64,000 nt of DNA, taken from Notamacropus eugenii (Eukaryota; Chordata; Mammalia; Diprotodontia; Macropodidae). The notes under the pieces were generated by a model. The model made no database searches. It saw only the letters and a program-made list of their open reading frames with translations, and was not told the origin of the DNA. Shown in pieces: positions 1 through 10,135 of the stretch. Position numbers and translations under genes: made by a program. The stretch lies in NCBI RefSeq assembly GCF_028372415.1, contig NC_092876.1:57599756-57663755 (forward strand), given 5' to 3'. Position 1 is the stretch's first letter; each line of letters opens with the position of its first letter.

Positions 1-340
1 TTGTCCAGTTCCTCTTGTTCTAAAATGACATTGTGCTGACTACATCATGACACAGAACACTTTGGAACCTGCTGAATGAGATCCAGAACTCATTTTAACC
101 ACCCACACAGGGGGAAAAGTGGATAAAAACATGACAATTGTGATAAATAGTTGGATGGAGCTGGTCCATTGGTACATATAGCTTGGCTAGACAATGCAAA
201 TAGAGTATAAACTGAGTCCACAACTGAACAGAATGGGGAGAGTAGGGTGGGTTGCATTTGGAAAATTGTATAGTATTTTTCTTGACTCCAAACTTCTCCC
301 TGAAACAGAGCCATGTTTTTAACATAGGTGTTCTTCTGGT
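1..340. other. No recognised feature
   Basis: I see no recognisable repeat or coding signal here. Short open frames on the minus strand have no similarity I know, no start context and a composition no different from the flanks. Confidence 0.5.
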
Positions 341-349
341 GATGCTATA

Positions 350-650
350 TGCCTACAAAGCATGAGATGTCACAGTTTGCAAAGAATTAAAGTTGTAAAT
401 GACCCAAAAGTCAATGAAAAAGTGCTTGGTGAACATGAGCAGGACGTAGCATATTACCTAGGAATAATTGCAAAGGAAAAACTTGCATCAGGAGATACTA
501 TTAGAGAAATATATGAGTGGAGGAGCAAGGGAATCAGTCATATGATGAGAATGAAGGATAACGTATGGTGGACAAATGTACTCTCTTGGTGCCTTGCAGC
601 ATTGAGAGTTCTAGACTAAATCTTCTAGTATGCTGTTTTGACCACTCTGC
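350..650 (+). mobile_element. RTE-type LINE fragment, C-terminal end of ORF2
   Basis: The plus-strand frame from 362 to 619 reads ...GISHMMRMKDNVWWTNVLSW.... This resembles the 'GHVMRMKDNRWT..VL.WYP' block near the C terminus of RTE/BovB reverse-transcriptase ORFs. Only about 85 codons remain, with no reverse-transcriptase core motifs, so it is a truncated fossil. The family call rests on one motif recalled from memory; an unrelated chance match is possible. Confidence 0.55.
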
Positions 651-904
651 TGATAAGTCTTTGGAGGACATATAAAAGACTCAAAATTATTGAGAAGAAA
701 TGGATAGCTTAACATCCACATTGGTGGAAAGGGCTCCCACATTAATGAGATCACAGATCCCCTGCAGGATTAATGTTGAATTGAATAATCTAGGATTTCA
801 CTGGGGTGAGTTTTCCTTCCACTGACTGACAAACAATACAATCTTTCTATTTTTTAGGAGATGGTCTCTGTGAGTTGTTGTGGATTTAAAAAAAAATCCT
901 CCCT

Positions 905-1325
905 TGATGGTGGTGCTCCAGTGATTAGTCTCTGTGAGGTGGATATAATGTCAGACTTGGAGTAAGCTGGGTCTGAATTTGAATCCTGCTTCAGTCACTT
1001 ACAAACTGTGTGATCCTGAGCAAACTACTTAACCTCTCTCTGCTTCAGTTTCTTCATCTGTAAAATGGGATTAATAACACCTACCTTCCAGGGTTGTTGT
1101 GAGGATCAAGTGGGATAATACACTAATATAGGTAAATATTACGTATAGATGTGGTTGATATCATACATGTATATAATGAATATTTTTATACTATACATGC
1201 ACATAAGCATTATATATGCATAATTATTGTTATGCTATATAAATGTAAATACACATATATGTGAAAGATGCACAGTGCTTAGCAAACTTTAAATTCTATA
1301 TGAATATTAGCTATTACTACTGCTT
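905..1325 (+). mobile_element. MIR-type SINE with internal AT-rich expansion
   Basis: Body 950-1130 has the CORE-SINE signature (TGTGTGATCCTGAGCAAAC, then a TCTGTAAAATGGGATTAATA-like stretch). The tail at 1268-1322 (CACAGTGCTTAGCAAACTTT, then TAGCTATTACTACTGC) belongs to the same copy. An AT-rich TATA/CATA stretch of about 130 bases (1133-1262) separates the two. Confidence 0.8.
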
Positions 1326-1541
1326 TTGCCCATCCTGCAATTATTTCTCCAGGAGTAAGCACAAGGTCTATCAGCAGTCCCACTTTTGCAGGGCGATTGA
1401 TCCTGCCAGAACCCTCACTTCCCAAGCATGGCAGAGCCAAGTTCAGGCCCAGATAAGACATCAGAGGAATGCTTTAATAGAATGATTTATCATTTAAAAG
1501 AAACAGTAAATAATGGTATCTTTGAAGGATAAGCTTAAGTC

Positions 1542-1588
1542 ATGTGTGTGTGTGTGCATGTGCGTGTGTGTGTGCGTGTGTGTGTGTT
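1542..1588. repeat. Imperfect (TG)n microsatellite
   Basis: Alternating TG with scattered CG and CA interruptions over about 47 bases. Confidence 0.95.
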
Positions 1589-1599
1589 CGATGATCAAA

Positions 1600-1978
1600 T
1601 GTTCACCTTCTAGGAAAAGGCTAGCTGTTTGCTCCATGTTTACCTGGGGCTAACTTGTCAGAATGCAGCTGTAATGCCTACTGGGCACCATTAAAATGAC
1701 TGTGAAATCATGGGGAAGATGTTGTCTGAATCCCTGAGCTTTCATTGCCCCTAACTTCTCCCAGGTCAACCAAGGCCCTAGGATGGCGCTCCCCTACTAA
1801 ATCGCAGAAGCACCTTAGGACTGCTTCAGGTGCCAAACCTGCTTGTACTGTAGTTCTATTTTGAAGTAATGGGGCCCCAAGAAGCTAACCAGAAAGAGAC
1901 AAGGACAAAGGAGCAGGGGAGTTGCCGAGATATTCAGATTTCTACTACAACTATCCAAAAACATGAGAGTGGACCAGA
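1600..1978. other. No recognised feature
   Basis: Single-copy looking sequence with no SINE, LINE or coding signal I can support. Confidence 0.4.
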
Positions 1979-1979
1979 T

Positions 1980-2204
1980 CAGGAGTTCTTCACCTAAGAT
2001 TCATGGATTTTTAAGGGATCTAGAGATAGATTTCAGGGGTCCATAAACTTTAACATGAAAAATATCTTTATTTTTTCCTAATTTTTAATTTCTTTTGTTA
2101 TTTCATATGTTTTATTTTACACATTCAAAAATATATTCTGAGGAAAAGGTCATCAGACTGCCTGTCAAAGAATCCAGGAGACACAAAAAACTTAAGAATC
2201 CCTG
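1980..2204. mobile_element. hAT-like miniature DNA transposon, copy A1
   Basis: About 225 bp that begins CAGGAGTTCTTCACCT and ends AACTTAAGAATCCCTG. The ends are imperfect inverted repeats, and the middle is T-rich. A related copy with the same end motifs lies at 50050-50248. It contains no coding sequence. The superfamily assignment is by structure only, and I could not show a clean target duplication. Confidence 0.6.
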
Positions 2205-2224
2205 CAATATTATTTGATATCCCA

Positions 2225-2312
2225 TCTACTTCTGACATTCTCTTTTCTAAAGTCCCCAACACGACCATATTCTACGTCCTCAAGGTCCTCCCAAGTCTGA
2301 CAGTTTCTGTTC
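2225..2312 (+). repeat. Degenerate MIR3-tail tandem units (weak)
   Basis: Two or three diverged units of the TCTGACATTCTCTTTTCTAA type, the sense orientation of the 33-bp unit seen more clearly at 22190-22719 and 57198-57488. Confidence 0.45.
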
Positions 2313-2327
2313 TTGTTCTAATGTTTT

Positions 2328-2436
2328 ATACACACATGCATACATGCACACACATACAGAATGCACACACAACACACACATGTATACATGCACAGACACA
2401 CTCATACAAAATGCACACACATGTGCACACATATTC
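2328..2436. repeat. CA-rich low-complexity tract
   Basis: Interrupted CACACA and CATACATGCA repeats over about 110 bases. Confidence 0.9.
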
Positions 2437-2687
2437 CAAGGTCCATCTAGCTCTTACCTTCTTCAAGTCTCTAGGTCTACTTACTCTGCCCTAAACTCAG
2501 TTTCTCAATCTCATGACAGAAGTTTGGCACAAGTTATCCCTCCCCTGTTTGAATGTTCTCACTGCCAATTTGTGTGCCTTCTTCTACCCTTCCAAATCTC
2601 CCTCAGAGCTCACCTCCTCTTCCCAAACCTATTTACTCTTTTTCTAGGAGACTTCTCTACTTTACACACTCCATTGGGTATTTGGAG

Positions 2688-2751
2688 AATCACTGAATCT
2701 CAAAGCTAGAAGGGACCTTCGAGGTCATTTAATTTTATTACCATCTGAAGT
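2688..2751 (-). mobile_element. MIR3 fragment interrupted by the next SINE
   Basis: GAATCACTGAATCTCAAAGC leading to AGAAGGGACCTTCGAGGTC is the complement of a MIR3 3' end. It stops where the SINE at 2752 starts. Confidence 0.6.
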
Positions 2752-2975
2752 ATAAGGGGCACCTCACTGTCAGGAGGACCTGAGTTCAAATCTGGTTTTT
2801 GACACTTACTAGCTGTGTGACCCTGAGTAAGTCACCACATCCTGTTTGCCTCAGTTTCCTCCTCTCTAAAATGATGGAGAAGGAAATAGCAAAGCTCTCC
2901 AGTATCTTTGCCAAGATGCCACATGGGGTCACAGAGAGTTGGACACATCTGACTCAACAACAGCAAACGACCACC
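2752..2975 (+). mobile_element. Marsupial tRNA-derived SINE
   Basis: Nearly full-length. It reads GAGGACCTGAGTTCAAATC, then TAGCTGTGTGACCCTGAGTA, then the family tail AGTATCTTTGCCAAGATG and GAGTTGGACAC, ending in CAACAACAGCAAA. The 5' tRNA-like part is shortened. Confidence 0.85.
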
Positions 2976-3620
2976 TGCAGCAGATTCCCTGTATTGTTTG
3001 GTAAGGCTTTTTTGTATGTCTCCTCACGGGCCCAGTCTCTCCTCTCTGACAAGAACTCCAAGGATGTAGGGAAGATGCTTCTGTTTTTAATCTGAGATCT
3101 CCTTGAGGGCAAGTTCTGTGAGTCCTTCATCAGAAACAGAGAGTCTCCTACATAGAAATTGTCTTCCATTTCAAACTGGAAATTCTCAAAGGGTAGGGAT
3201 TATGTTTCCTCCTCAGTCTTGTCATAACTTAAGTGACCAATTTTTGCATCTAAAATAAGTCTACACTTCATGTTTGGGTCATGAGACATGAAGATTGACC
3301 TCCTTCGAGCTGTGGTTTGGGGTGGGGAGTTGAGGAGACAAAATGAGACTTCCCCAGCCTTTCTTCTGGTAGTTTCTTATTTTAACTAATTGTTCCTACT
3401 ATGTACTAAGCTTTTTATTTCTATGCTGCTGAAGAGGGGCAAATGCCATTAGAATTTTCTTAATTCAGATCCCTGCAGTAATGCCCTAGGTGCCCTTCTC
3501 TGTGTAAATTCAAAGACTGGTGGCTCCCTAAGGGTAGGGTTTATGTCTCCCTGGCATAGTGATGACTCTTTGAGCTCCCCTCTCCCCTGACTCCCACTTC
3601 CAATCTTCAGGAGAATTTCA
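2976..3620 (+). mobile_element. Possible LINE2 3'-end fragments
   Basis: Two places resemble the LINE2 3' end (CTCCTTGAGGGCAAGTTCTG at 3102 and a CTCCCTAAGGGTAGGG-like segment near 3525). The intervening sequence is not recognised, so this is a weak, composite call. Confidence 0.35.
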
Positions 3621-4220
3621 TGACTAATCCCACTCATGTTCCCTCACTGGACCAGCCCTTAGGGGCCACTCATATATCTCTACCCTGCCTACATCTCTTA
3701 TCAAGGACACTCAACTCAAAGTTCATGTACCTCCTCCAGAACATGCCTAGTGACATCCCCCAGGCCCCTGTCAGGCGTTGGAATAGTGTGTTCCATTCCA
3801 TGTTCTGTTCCTCCTCTGTACTTCCCCTCCTTTCATTCTCCCCCTCCCATCTCTGTTCCCCACTCACCATTAATCTTGATTAGGGAGTCCTTGCACTCCA
3901 GTTAATCTCCTTGTAGATACCTATCACTCATATAGCAGGGGCTCTCTCTAAAGCTAATGAGGAATCATAGTCTTGGTGCATTTTGACTTAGCTAATTAGT
4001 GCACAGGCTTCTTTGTGAGGCACCAGGGAAGAAGGTCAGAAGAGAGAAAGTTGTGATTTCCATAGGGACTAGCCCACAGAAGCATAACCTTCAGAGGAAG
4101 GTGTTCTTTTTCCTTGCCAGTGGCTGGACAAGCAGCCAAGTCATGGGTGGATTAGCGTGTCCAGAAGACCAAAAGAACAGGTTCCCATCCCCAGTTCTTA
4201 GGGCACGGGCCCCAGTACTA
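3621..4220. other. No confident feature
   Basis: Pyrimidine-rich in its first part and otherwise unremarkable. No repeat or gene could be supported. Confidence 0.4.
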
Positions 4221-4227
4221 CTATGCC

Positions 4228-4440
4228 ATGTCCAAGTCCCAAAAGGGAAACAAGTTTTGGACTGGCTTTACTTGGTGGGGGTCATCTCCAGTCATCCTAA
4301 CCTATATCTGGCCATTACACCCAGATAACTTTGGAGGAGTTGAGGTTGGTGACTTTGCACAGCCCTGCTTTAAATCCAATTCACTTGCAGACCATGGCAT
4401 CACCTCTTCAAGAATGAAATACAAACAATAACAACAACTA
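4228..4440 (+). mobile_element. Second marsupial SINE family (AAC-tailed)
   Basis: Reads ATCTGGCCATTACACCCAGA, then GGTGACTTTGCACAGCCCTG, then AATCCAATTCACTTGCAGAC, and ends in an ACAATAACAACAAC tail. A complementary copy is at 7528-7700, and a truncated head is at 33378-33430. Confidence 0.75.
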
Positions 4441-4446
4441 ACTTGA

Positions 4447-4650
4447 CAGGAAGGAGCCTTGGGCAGGGAGCCAGAGGCCTTGGGTTTGAGTTCCAACTAT
4501 GACATTAACTTGCTGGGTGACCATGGACAAGACATTTCTCCTCTTCAAGTCTATGTTGTCTTACTTGTAAAGTGAGGGGACTGGACAACACAATCTCTAA
4601 GTCTCTTTCTAGTTCTAGCAATCTGTGCTCCAACCTTCTGTTTTCTGATA
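4447..4650 (+). mobile_element. MIR3-type SINE
   Basis: GGGTTTGAGTTCCAACTATG, then CTTGCTGGGTGACCATGG and a TTGTAAAGTGAGGGGACTGG segment, with a terminal TCTAGTTCTAGCAATCTG. Confidence 0.75.
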
Positions 4651-4667
4651 TCTTCAATCTAATCTTC

Positions 4668-4715
4668 ATTCCTTCATCCAATTAATAAACATTTATTATG
4701 CACCTAAGGCATGTA
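4668..4715 (-). mobile_element. Short LINE2 3'-end fragment
   Basis: CAATTAATAAACATTTATTATG followed by CACCTAAGGCATG is the complement of a LINE2 3' terminus. Confidence 0.5.
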
Positions 4716-4882
4716 AGAGTATTTAGGCAGCATCAAATTCCTAGGAACAATCAGAAAGCTACTTCTGAAACTTCTCTGGGCATACCCACAAAAATCACCA
4801 GAAATTGTCCTTCAGGTTCTGCCTCTTTGAGGATCTGGTGACTCAGGAAGCCTTATTTTCCTAAGGAAAGAACAAATTATTT

Positions 4883-5040
4883 TGAGTAAAAGACTCTAGG
4901 TTCAAATCCTACCTTTTCCCTCTCTGTGACTTTAGACAAGTCCTGTTAGCTTTCCTAGGCCTCAGATTTCTTGCTTATAAAATGAAAGGGTGGGACGTGA
5001 TGACTTCCTTTCCGGTTCCAAATCTATGAGTCTATGTCCA
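4883..5040 (+). mobile_element. MIR3-type SINE
   Basis: GGTTCAAATCCTACC, TCTGTGACTTTAGACAAG and TATAAAATGAAAGGGTGGG, then the tail GGTTCCAAATCTATGAGTCT. Confidence 0.75.
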
Positions 5041-5079
5041 AAGAGGAGCAGTCTTATGAAGTCAAAGGATAGATGCCCT

Positions 5080-5345
5080 CTCCTCTCTACTTCTCCAAAT
5101 CCTCCCCTTCTTTTAAAGCCCACTTCAGGCCACTTCCCTCAGGAAGCCTTCCCCAGCTACCCTAGTTCACAGGGATCACCCTTTCCTCAACCTTCCTACC
5201 AAACTTACTGTCTGCACCACTCAGGTAACAGCTCAAAGCAGTTTGGAGTGAGTACCTTCTTACTTTTCACCTAAATAGACCTTGCTCTTCTCACAGAACT
5301 TTTAAGAATAGGGGCCCATTCCTTGAGTCTTACATCCCCCTTAGA
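5080..5345 (+). mobile_element. LINE2 3'-UTR-like fragment
   Basis: TTAAAGCCCACTTCAGGCC, then CAGGAAGCCTTCCCCAGCT and GGGGCCCATTCCTTGAGTC follow LINE2 order, but divergence is high. Confidence 0.45.
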
Positions 5346-5364
5346 ATCTAGTATGGAGAAGGTA

Positions 5365-5480
5365 ACAGTCATAGCAACTTAGAACTAGAAAGACCTTGGA
5401 GACCAGCTCTGTCATTTCACAGATGAAGAAACTGAGAGCCAGATGGGGGAAGGAACTTGTCCAATGTCACAGACCCAAGA
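5365..5480 (-). mobile_element. MIR3-type SINE
   Basis: TTAGAACTAGAAAGACCTTG, then TTTCACAGATGAAGAAACTG and CCAATGTCACAGACC, the complement of MIR3. Confidence 0.75.
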
Positions 5481-5499
5481 CCAAGGAAGTTGAGTACAA

Positions 5500-5630
5500 T
5501 GATGGGAAAAGTGTGGGATTGGGAGTAATGGCTTCGAACCTGGTTTGTTCCCTCTTCTCATCTAAAAATGATGGGACTGGAATAAATGGCTTCTATGATA
5601 CCTTCTAGCTCTAAATTTATGATTCTAGAT
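5500..5630 (+). mobile_element. MIR3-type SINE, internally deleted
   Basis: GTGTGGGATTGGGAGTAATG, then GATGGGACTGGAATAAATGG and a CTTCTAGCTCTAAATTTATG tail. The middle of the element is missing. Confidence 0.65.
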
Positions 5631-5734
5631 TACTGAGATACCAACTCACCTATATCCCCTTGCCAACCTATTATGTCATCTCTATGAACTAGAAATTACT
5701 TCTGCAGAAGTAGAGATGGGATTGTGAAAATATT

Positions 5735-5882
5735 TTTAGTGTGAATGTATATGTAGAGCTTACATCAGATTGCATGCCGTCCTGGAGAAGGAGGTGGGGA
5801 AGGAGGGGGAGAAAATTGGGAACTCAAAAGCTTGTAGAACTGAATGTTATAAATTAAAAATTAATTAATTAATTTAAAAAAG
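5735..5882 (+). mobile_element. L1-class LINE 3' tail
   Basis: ACATCAGATTGCATGCCGTC, then GAAGGAGGTGGGGAAGG and GGAACTCAAAAGCTTGTAGA, ending in an AATTAATTAATT A-rich tail. This matches the 3' terminus seen at 12600-12715. Confidence 0.8.
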
Positions 5883-6007
5883 GAGTGGAGATGGATCATC
5901 TCAAGGCTAACCCCCACCTAATTCCTAATGTAGACAATACTATGTATTTTCAAGGTAAAGCATAGAATTGATGGTGTTCTTGAGTTAATTTTCTTGTAGA
6001 TGAGTTT

Positions 6008-6205
6008 CAGTCATGTAGGATCATAAAGAGGTCTTACTGATCATCTAATACACCCCTCCTCATTTGCAAATGGGGAAACTGAGGCCAGAGATGGGAAGTT
6101 CTTACCCAAGGTCACATAATTAATAAGTCAAAGAGCTGAGATTTGAGTCTAAGTATTCTGATCCTAAATCTAATGATTTTTTGACCACCCCATGCTGCCT
6201 CTGGA
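6008..6205 (-). mobile_element. MIR3-type SINE
   Basis: GGATCATAAAGAGGTCTTAC, then ATGGGGAAACTGAGGCC and AAGGTCACATAATTAATAAG, ending CCCCATGCTGCCT. Confidence 0.8.
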
Positions 6206-6304
6206 ACTTAGAATCTTTTCCATTTTGAAGCTAAGTGAATGAGATCTACAGTCTTACTCTTCAATTTAATGACCCAGTCAACTAATCATCTGAATGGTAT
6301 CCTC

Positions 6305-6520
6305 ATAATCATCATAATAATTATTTATGTTCCTATAACTATTTAACATCTGTATTGAATGCATAGCGCTGGTACATAGTAGGTACATAATTAATGCCAA
6401 TTGCTAGATACAAGGTACTATCCCATAGCAATTCTCTGAGGTGGGAGGGCACATCATTCTGGCCATTTTATAGATGAGGAAAGTTGAGTTTCAGGAAACT
6501 AGAGAGTAAGAACTAGAAAA
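6305..6520 (-). mobile_element. MIR-type SINE
   Basis: A tail-first MIR copy: GGTACATAGTAGGTACATAA (probably a second fragment), then CAATTCTCTGAGGTGGG and TTTTATAGATGAGGAAAG. Confidence 0.6.
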
Positions 6521-6529
6521 GTGTCATAA

Positions 6530-6765
6530 TCAATGGAGAGCTGGACTTGGAATCAGAAAGACCTGAATTTGAATCCTGCCTCAGACACTTGGGAACTTAT
6601 CCTGGGGAAGTCACTTAGTCTTTCTCAACCTCAGTTTCCTCATCTTCAAAATGGAATGACAAATCTTTGAAGAGGTTTGATTGGAAGATCAAGCAAGTTA
6701 ATATGCATCAAGTATTTTGGAAAACTTAAGGTACAATAGGAATCTTAGCTATTATTATGATCAAC
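6530..6765 (+). mobile_element. MIR-type SINE
   Basis: GAGCTGGACTTGGAATCAGA, AATTTGAATCCTGCCTCAG and CTCAGTTTCCTCATCTTC, with a TAGCTATTATTATGA tail. Confidence 0.85.
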
Positions 6766-6832
6766 AAAAACTGCTCCAAGTTCAGACGATAACTTATACT
6801 CAAGGTAAGGAACATGGCAGACTTCCACTGTG

Positions 6833-7072
6833 GGCAGGACGGTATCATGGAAAGGGCATTGATTCTGTAGTCAGGAAGACCTGAATTCAAATCATACCTT
6901 AGAAACTTCCTAACTTTGTTACTCTGGACATGATTGACTTCTATGAGCCTCAGTTTCCTCACCTATAAAATGGAGGTAACAATCCTTGTACTGCTTTATT
7001 TGAAGGTTGATTGTATAAGAAGTGCTCTATAAATCTTGAAGCAAGTTAGAATACAAGCTATTATTATAAAGC
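6833..7072 (+). mobile_element. MIR-type SINE
   Basis: CATGGAAAGGGCATTGATTC, GACCTGAATTCAAATC, TTTCCTCACCTATAAAATGG and an AAGCTATTATTATAAA tail. Full length. Confidence 0.85.
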
Positions 7073-7364
7073 CCCATGCGTATATATTTTCAATATTTTG
7101 ATGACAATCAGAATTTCCCAATTGAATTTTGTCTCTCACCTTTTCCTTCTGGCACCATTCCCTGAGCTGGAAGCGGGGTATATGTATATTCAAGTTCCCA
7201 TAGGGAACAACAGCCGAACAGAGATGGCTAAGAGAAATGTTAATATTTTTCTTCTGCAATTTACATCACTTACTGTCTCTCCCCATGTCTCACAATTGGC
7301 CTGATCTCTTAGGTTTCCTACTTCCATATCAAGAAGACAGGGATGAAGTCTGCGCAACTCTGGA

Positions 7365-7490
7365 CCAGGAGCTAGGATTTTCCTATTTCATCTGACCTCT
7401 GCCACAGACTCACTATGTGACCTTGGATAAGTCATTCCTCAGTTTCTTTACCTGAAAATGAAGGGATTGAACCAGATGGCCACACTTTTC
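7365..7490 (+). mobile_element. MIR3-type SINE fragment
   Basis: CTCACTATGTGACCTTGGAT, CCTCAGTTTCTTTACCTG and AAGGGATTGAACCAGATGG. Confidence 0.7.
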
Positions 7491-7527
7491 TCTTCTGCAT
7501 TGCTTTGTCCCTTTCCTCATTGAAAAT

Positions 7528-7700
7528 ACTGATTAGAACTTGTGTTCATCCTTCATTGCCAAAGGAGACCATGCCATCAGAGAAATGATGACATGACTTG
7601 CACTTGACTTTGTTTTGAGTGAGGGAGGGTTGTGCAGGTCACCAGCTTCACTTCTCCTTCTGTTTCCAGGAAGTTTTCCTGATTGAATGCACAATTTCCT
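7528..7700 (-). mobile_element. Second marsupial SINE family, complementary copy
   Basis: TTCATCCTTCATTGCCAAAG, then GACATGACTTGCACTTGAC and GTGCAGGTCACCAGCTTCAC: the complement of the 4228-4440 element in the same order. Confidence 0.7.
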
Positions 7701-7734
7701 CACTCTATTTGCATAGACACACACACCCTTAGGA

Positions 7735-7985
7735 AAGACAGCTAGGTGTGGAAGTGGATAGAGTGTTGGGCCTAGAGTCAGGAAGAACTGAGTTCAAATA
7801 TGGCCTTAGACTTCATAATTTCATGATCCAGCATAAGTCACTTAGCCTCTTTCTGCCTCAATCAATTCTACTCTAAAATAGGGATAGTAATAGCACTTCA
7901 CTCTCCAGGATTGTCATGAGGATCAAATGAGATGATATTTCTAAAGCACTTAGCATAGTACACTTAAAAATGCTTGTTTCCTTCC
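7735..7985 (+). mobile_element. Full-length MIR-type SINE
   Basis: Starts AGACAGCTAGGTGTGG with a tRNA-like head (GAGTTCAAATATGGCC). It has a degenerate CTCTAAAATAGGGATAG core and a CATGAGGATCAAATGAGATG to CACTTAGCATAGTACAC tail. Confidence 0.85.
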
Positions 7986-8104
7986 TTCCTTAATGTATAC
8001 ATACATACTTCCTTACAGATACCTTAACTTGAAATTATTTTTAGTCTTTCATTGGAAATGTTCTTGGTTTTATTTCATGTGTTTGTGTTCAATCACCTTA
8101 GGAT

Positions 8105-8215
8105 TGGAGGTATCCTGAGGGGAGGAACTTTATATATTCTTTGCTTTACCTCCCTCAAAGCACCCAGCACACAGCTAGGGTCATACGGTTTTAAATGCTG
8201 AATGCTCAAGGAAGG
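8105..8215 (+). mobile_element. LINE2 3'-end fragment
   Basis: GGTATCCTGAGGGGAGGAAC, then CTCCCTCAAAGCACCCAGCA and a TTAAATGCTGAATG end. Confidence 0.5.
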
Positions 8216-8423
8216 AAAACTTCTGATTTCATTTGTTCCTTTTTTGTTCCCATATACTAAAGAAAAAGTCTGTAGAGAAGATGTGTGAAAATTGGGTTTG
8301 CTCCTAGGGTCGAATTTTCCTGGCTGTTGCCTTTCCTCTATACATTCCTTTACAGGTTATCTGATGAATATTACTTCCCTTGTGTATGGGTTGTGACCTC
8401 TTCTGGTGAGATAGATTTAAAAC

Positions 8424-8680
8424 CAGAGAATGACAGGGGTGGGAGAAGCCTCAGTACATAGAATGTGAGAGCTGGATAGCCCTTAGAACACAGACTGTCA
8501 GAGCTAAAAACAGACTTAGAACACAGAATGTCAGAGCTGGGAGGGCCCTTAGAACCCAGAATGTCAGAGCTAACAGCAGACTTAGAACACAGAATGTCAG
8601 AGGTGGGAGGGTCTTAGAACCCAAAATGTCAGAGTAAGGAGAGCCCTTAGAACACAGAATGATAGAGCTGATTTGAACTT
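8424..8680 (-). repeat. 33-bp tandem array derived from the MIR3 tail
   Basis: Starts of the GAATGT(C/G)AGAG motif fall at 8426, 8461, 8493, 8526, 8559, 8592, 8624 and 8658, a spacing of 32-35. Each unit reads roughly AGAATGTCAGAGCTGGGAGG plus a CCCTTAGAACAC linker. The array continues directly into the MIR3 body at 8680-8810, so in element orientation it is the 3' end repeated about eight times. Confidence 0.9.
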
Positions 8681-8812
8681 TAGAAATTATCTAGTCCAAC
8701 CCCCTCATTTTATAGATGAAGAAATTGCAGCCCAGAGAAGGGATGTGATTCATCTAAAGTAGTCAATGATTTCATATGGAAATTGAGGACAGAAGCAGGT
8801 TTCTTTACATGA
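8681..8812 (-). mobile_element. MIR3 body joined to the tandem array
   Basis: AATTATCTAGTCCAACCCCC, TTTTATAGATGAAGAAATTG and CCCAGAGAAGGGATG. This is the complement of the MIR3 body, continuous with the array on its left. Confidence 0.8.
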
Positions 8813-9075
8813 GAGTAGGATAGAGCTATGACTGTAACTTTATCATTTCTCTTTCTTTTAGTGAAATAATTTGAGAACTGCCCACCCTTTTTCTAGCTTC
8901 AAGGCCAATAAATTCTATAATCCTACAATCTATAATAGGGGTCCCTGTTGGACTGAATACAAAAAAAAGGAAAAAAAGGGGAAAAATGAAAAATAATGAG
9001 AGTGAAAAATGAAAGGAGGTAAGGAGAAAAAGAAGGGAAAGAGAAGTCCTACATTTGTGTCTCTTTTTCATCACA

Positions 9076-9265
9076 GATAATCCTAAAATTTCAAAGTTAG
9101 AAGGGACCCTCAGAGACCACCCATTCCAACTGATGTTTACTAACAATATGATCAAGGTCAAACCCTTTCTCTTTTCTAGGACTCAGTTTCCTCCTCTGTA
9201 AAAAATTGAGAGAGTTAAGTAAAAATATCATTAAGGTCTCAACCAGGTCTAAATCTTTTCAAGAT
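9076..9265. mobile_element. MIR3 fragments in opposite orientation
   Basis: A minus head (AAATTTCAAAGTTAGAAGGG) covers 9078-9140, followed by a plus body (ACTCAGTTTCCTCCTCTGTA) at 9150-9260. Confidence 0.65.
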
Positions 9266-9304
9266 ACTAAGCCATCTCTATTCAGAGAGAGTGCTTCAAA
9301 GAAG

Positions 9305-9308
9305 GAGA

Positions 9309-9373
<65 letters not shown>
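9305..9373. repeat. (GA)n microsatellite
   Basis: About 65 bases of nearly pure GA. Confidence 0.98.
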
Positions 9374-9374
<1 letters not shown>

Positions 9375-9384
9375 ATTAAATGTT

Positions 9385-9525
9385 TCATACCACAATTTGT
9401 TTGGCTATTCCCCAATCAGTGTGCATCCACTTTGGCACCAGTTTTTTTATGATCATAAAAAGTATTGCTATGAATGCTGACTGTCTTTTTATGACATCTC
9501 ACATCTCCCTGATTTTGTTACCTCC
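9385..9525 (-). mobile_element. L1-class LINE fragment
   Basis: CCACAATTTGTTTGGCTATT, then CCCCAATCAGTGTGCATCC and AAAAGTATTGCTATGAATGC. This is the complement of the L1 segment seen in the plus direction at 12180-12260. Confidence 0.75.
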
Positions 9526-9722
9526 ATGAATGAAAGCAGCTTGATAACAGGCACTTCAACAAAATTGCTACAACCACTCTTCCTAGCATTATTTTCTGAC
9601 CAGGTACTACATACCTCCAATAAAGTTCTCTATGGCTCATCAGTCTGTGAAGGTAATCCTAAGTTCTTTGAAGTGAGAATGAAAAAAAAAAAAAAGTTCA
9701 AACACTTTATCTGTCCTTTATT
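9526..9722. other. No recognised feature; short A tract
   Basis: Only an A13 run near 9680 stands out. Confidence 0.5.
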
Positions 9723-9724
9723 AA

Positions 9725-9862
9725 CCATTGTTACCTTGTCCAAATCACAAAACCTATCTGGGCCTTAGTTTCCTCCTCTATAAAATGAGAGATTAAGCTC
9801 AACGGATTTTGGGGTCTTTTTCAGACTTAAATATATCATCCCAACCTATGATTCTGTAAGGT
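9725..9862 (+). mobile_element. MIR3 3' half
   Basis: TTAGTTTCCTCCTCTATAAA, then GAGAGATTAAGCTCAACGG and CCTATGATTCTGTAAG. Confidence 0.7.
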
Positions 9863-9989
9863 TTCCAAAATGGAAAATCTTCAGTGAAAGGCCAGTAATA
9901 ATCTGTGAGTCTCACCCAGGGATCAGCTTAGCTTAGAGTAAGACTTGCTAGACTGGCAACAGGGGAGGTAGAGTCTCTTTGACATAACA

Positions 9990-10132
9990 CATAACCACCT
10001 GATACAGGCAAAGCATTGAACTGGGAGTAAAAAAGACTTGACTCTGCTATTTACTAGTGGTGGAGAGTCATTTAATATCTCTGATCTTTCTTCCTTATCT
10101 GAACACTGAGATTGAGAATAATCATAGAAAAA
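9990..10132 (+). mobile_element. MIR-type SINE fragment
   Basis: GGCAAAGCATTGAACTGGGA, then TCTGCTATTTACTAGTGG and a GAGTCATTTAATATCTCTGA core. Confidence 0.65.
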
Positions 10133-10135
10133 AAG

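Noticed and set aside
9305..9373. Evenly repeated sequence as a possible CRISPR array
   Set aside because: It is a plain dinucleotide microsatellite. The 33-bp arrays also lack conserved repeats with unique spacers, and the genome is eukaryotic.
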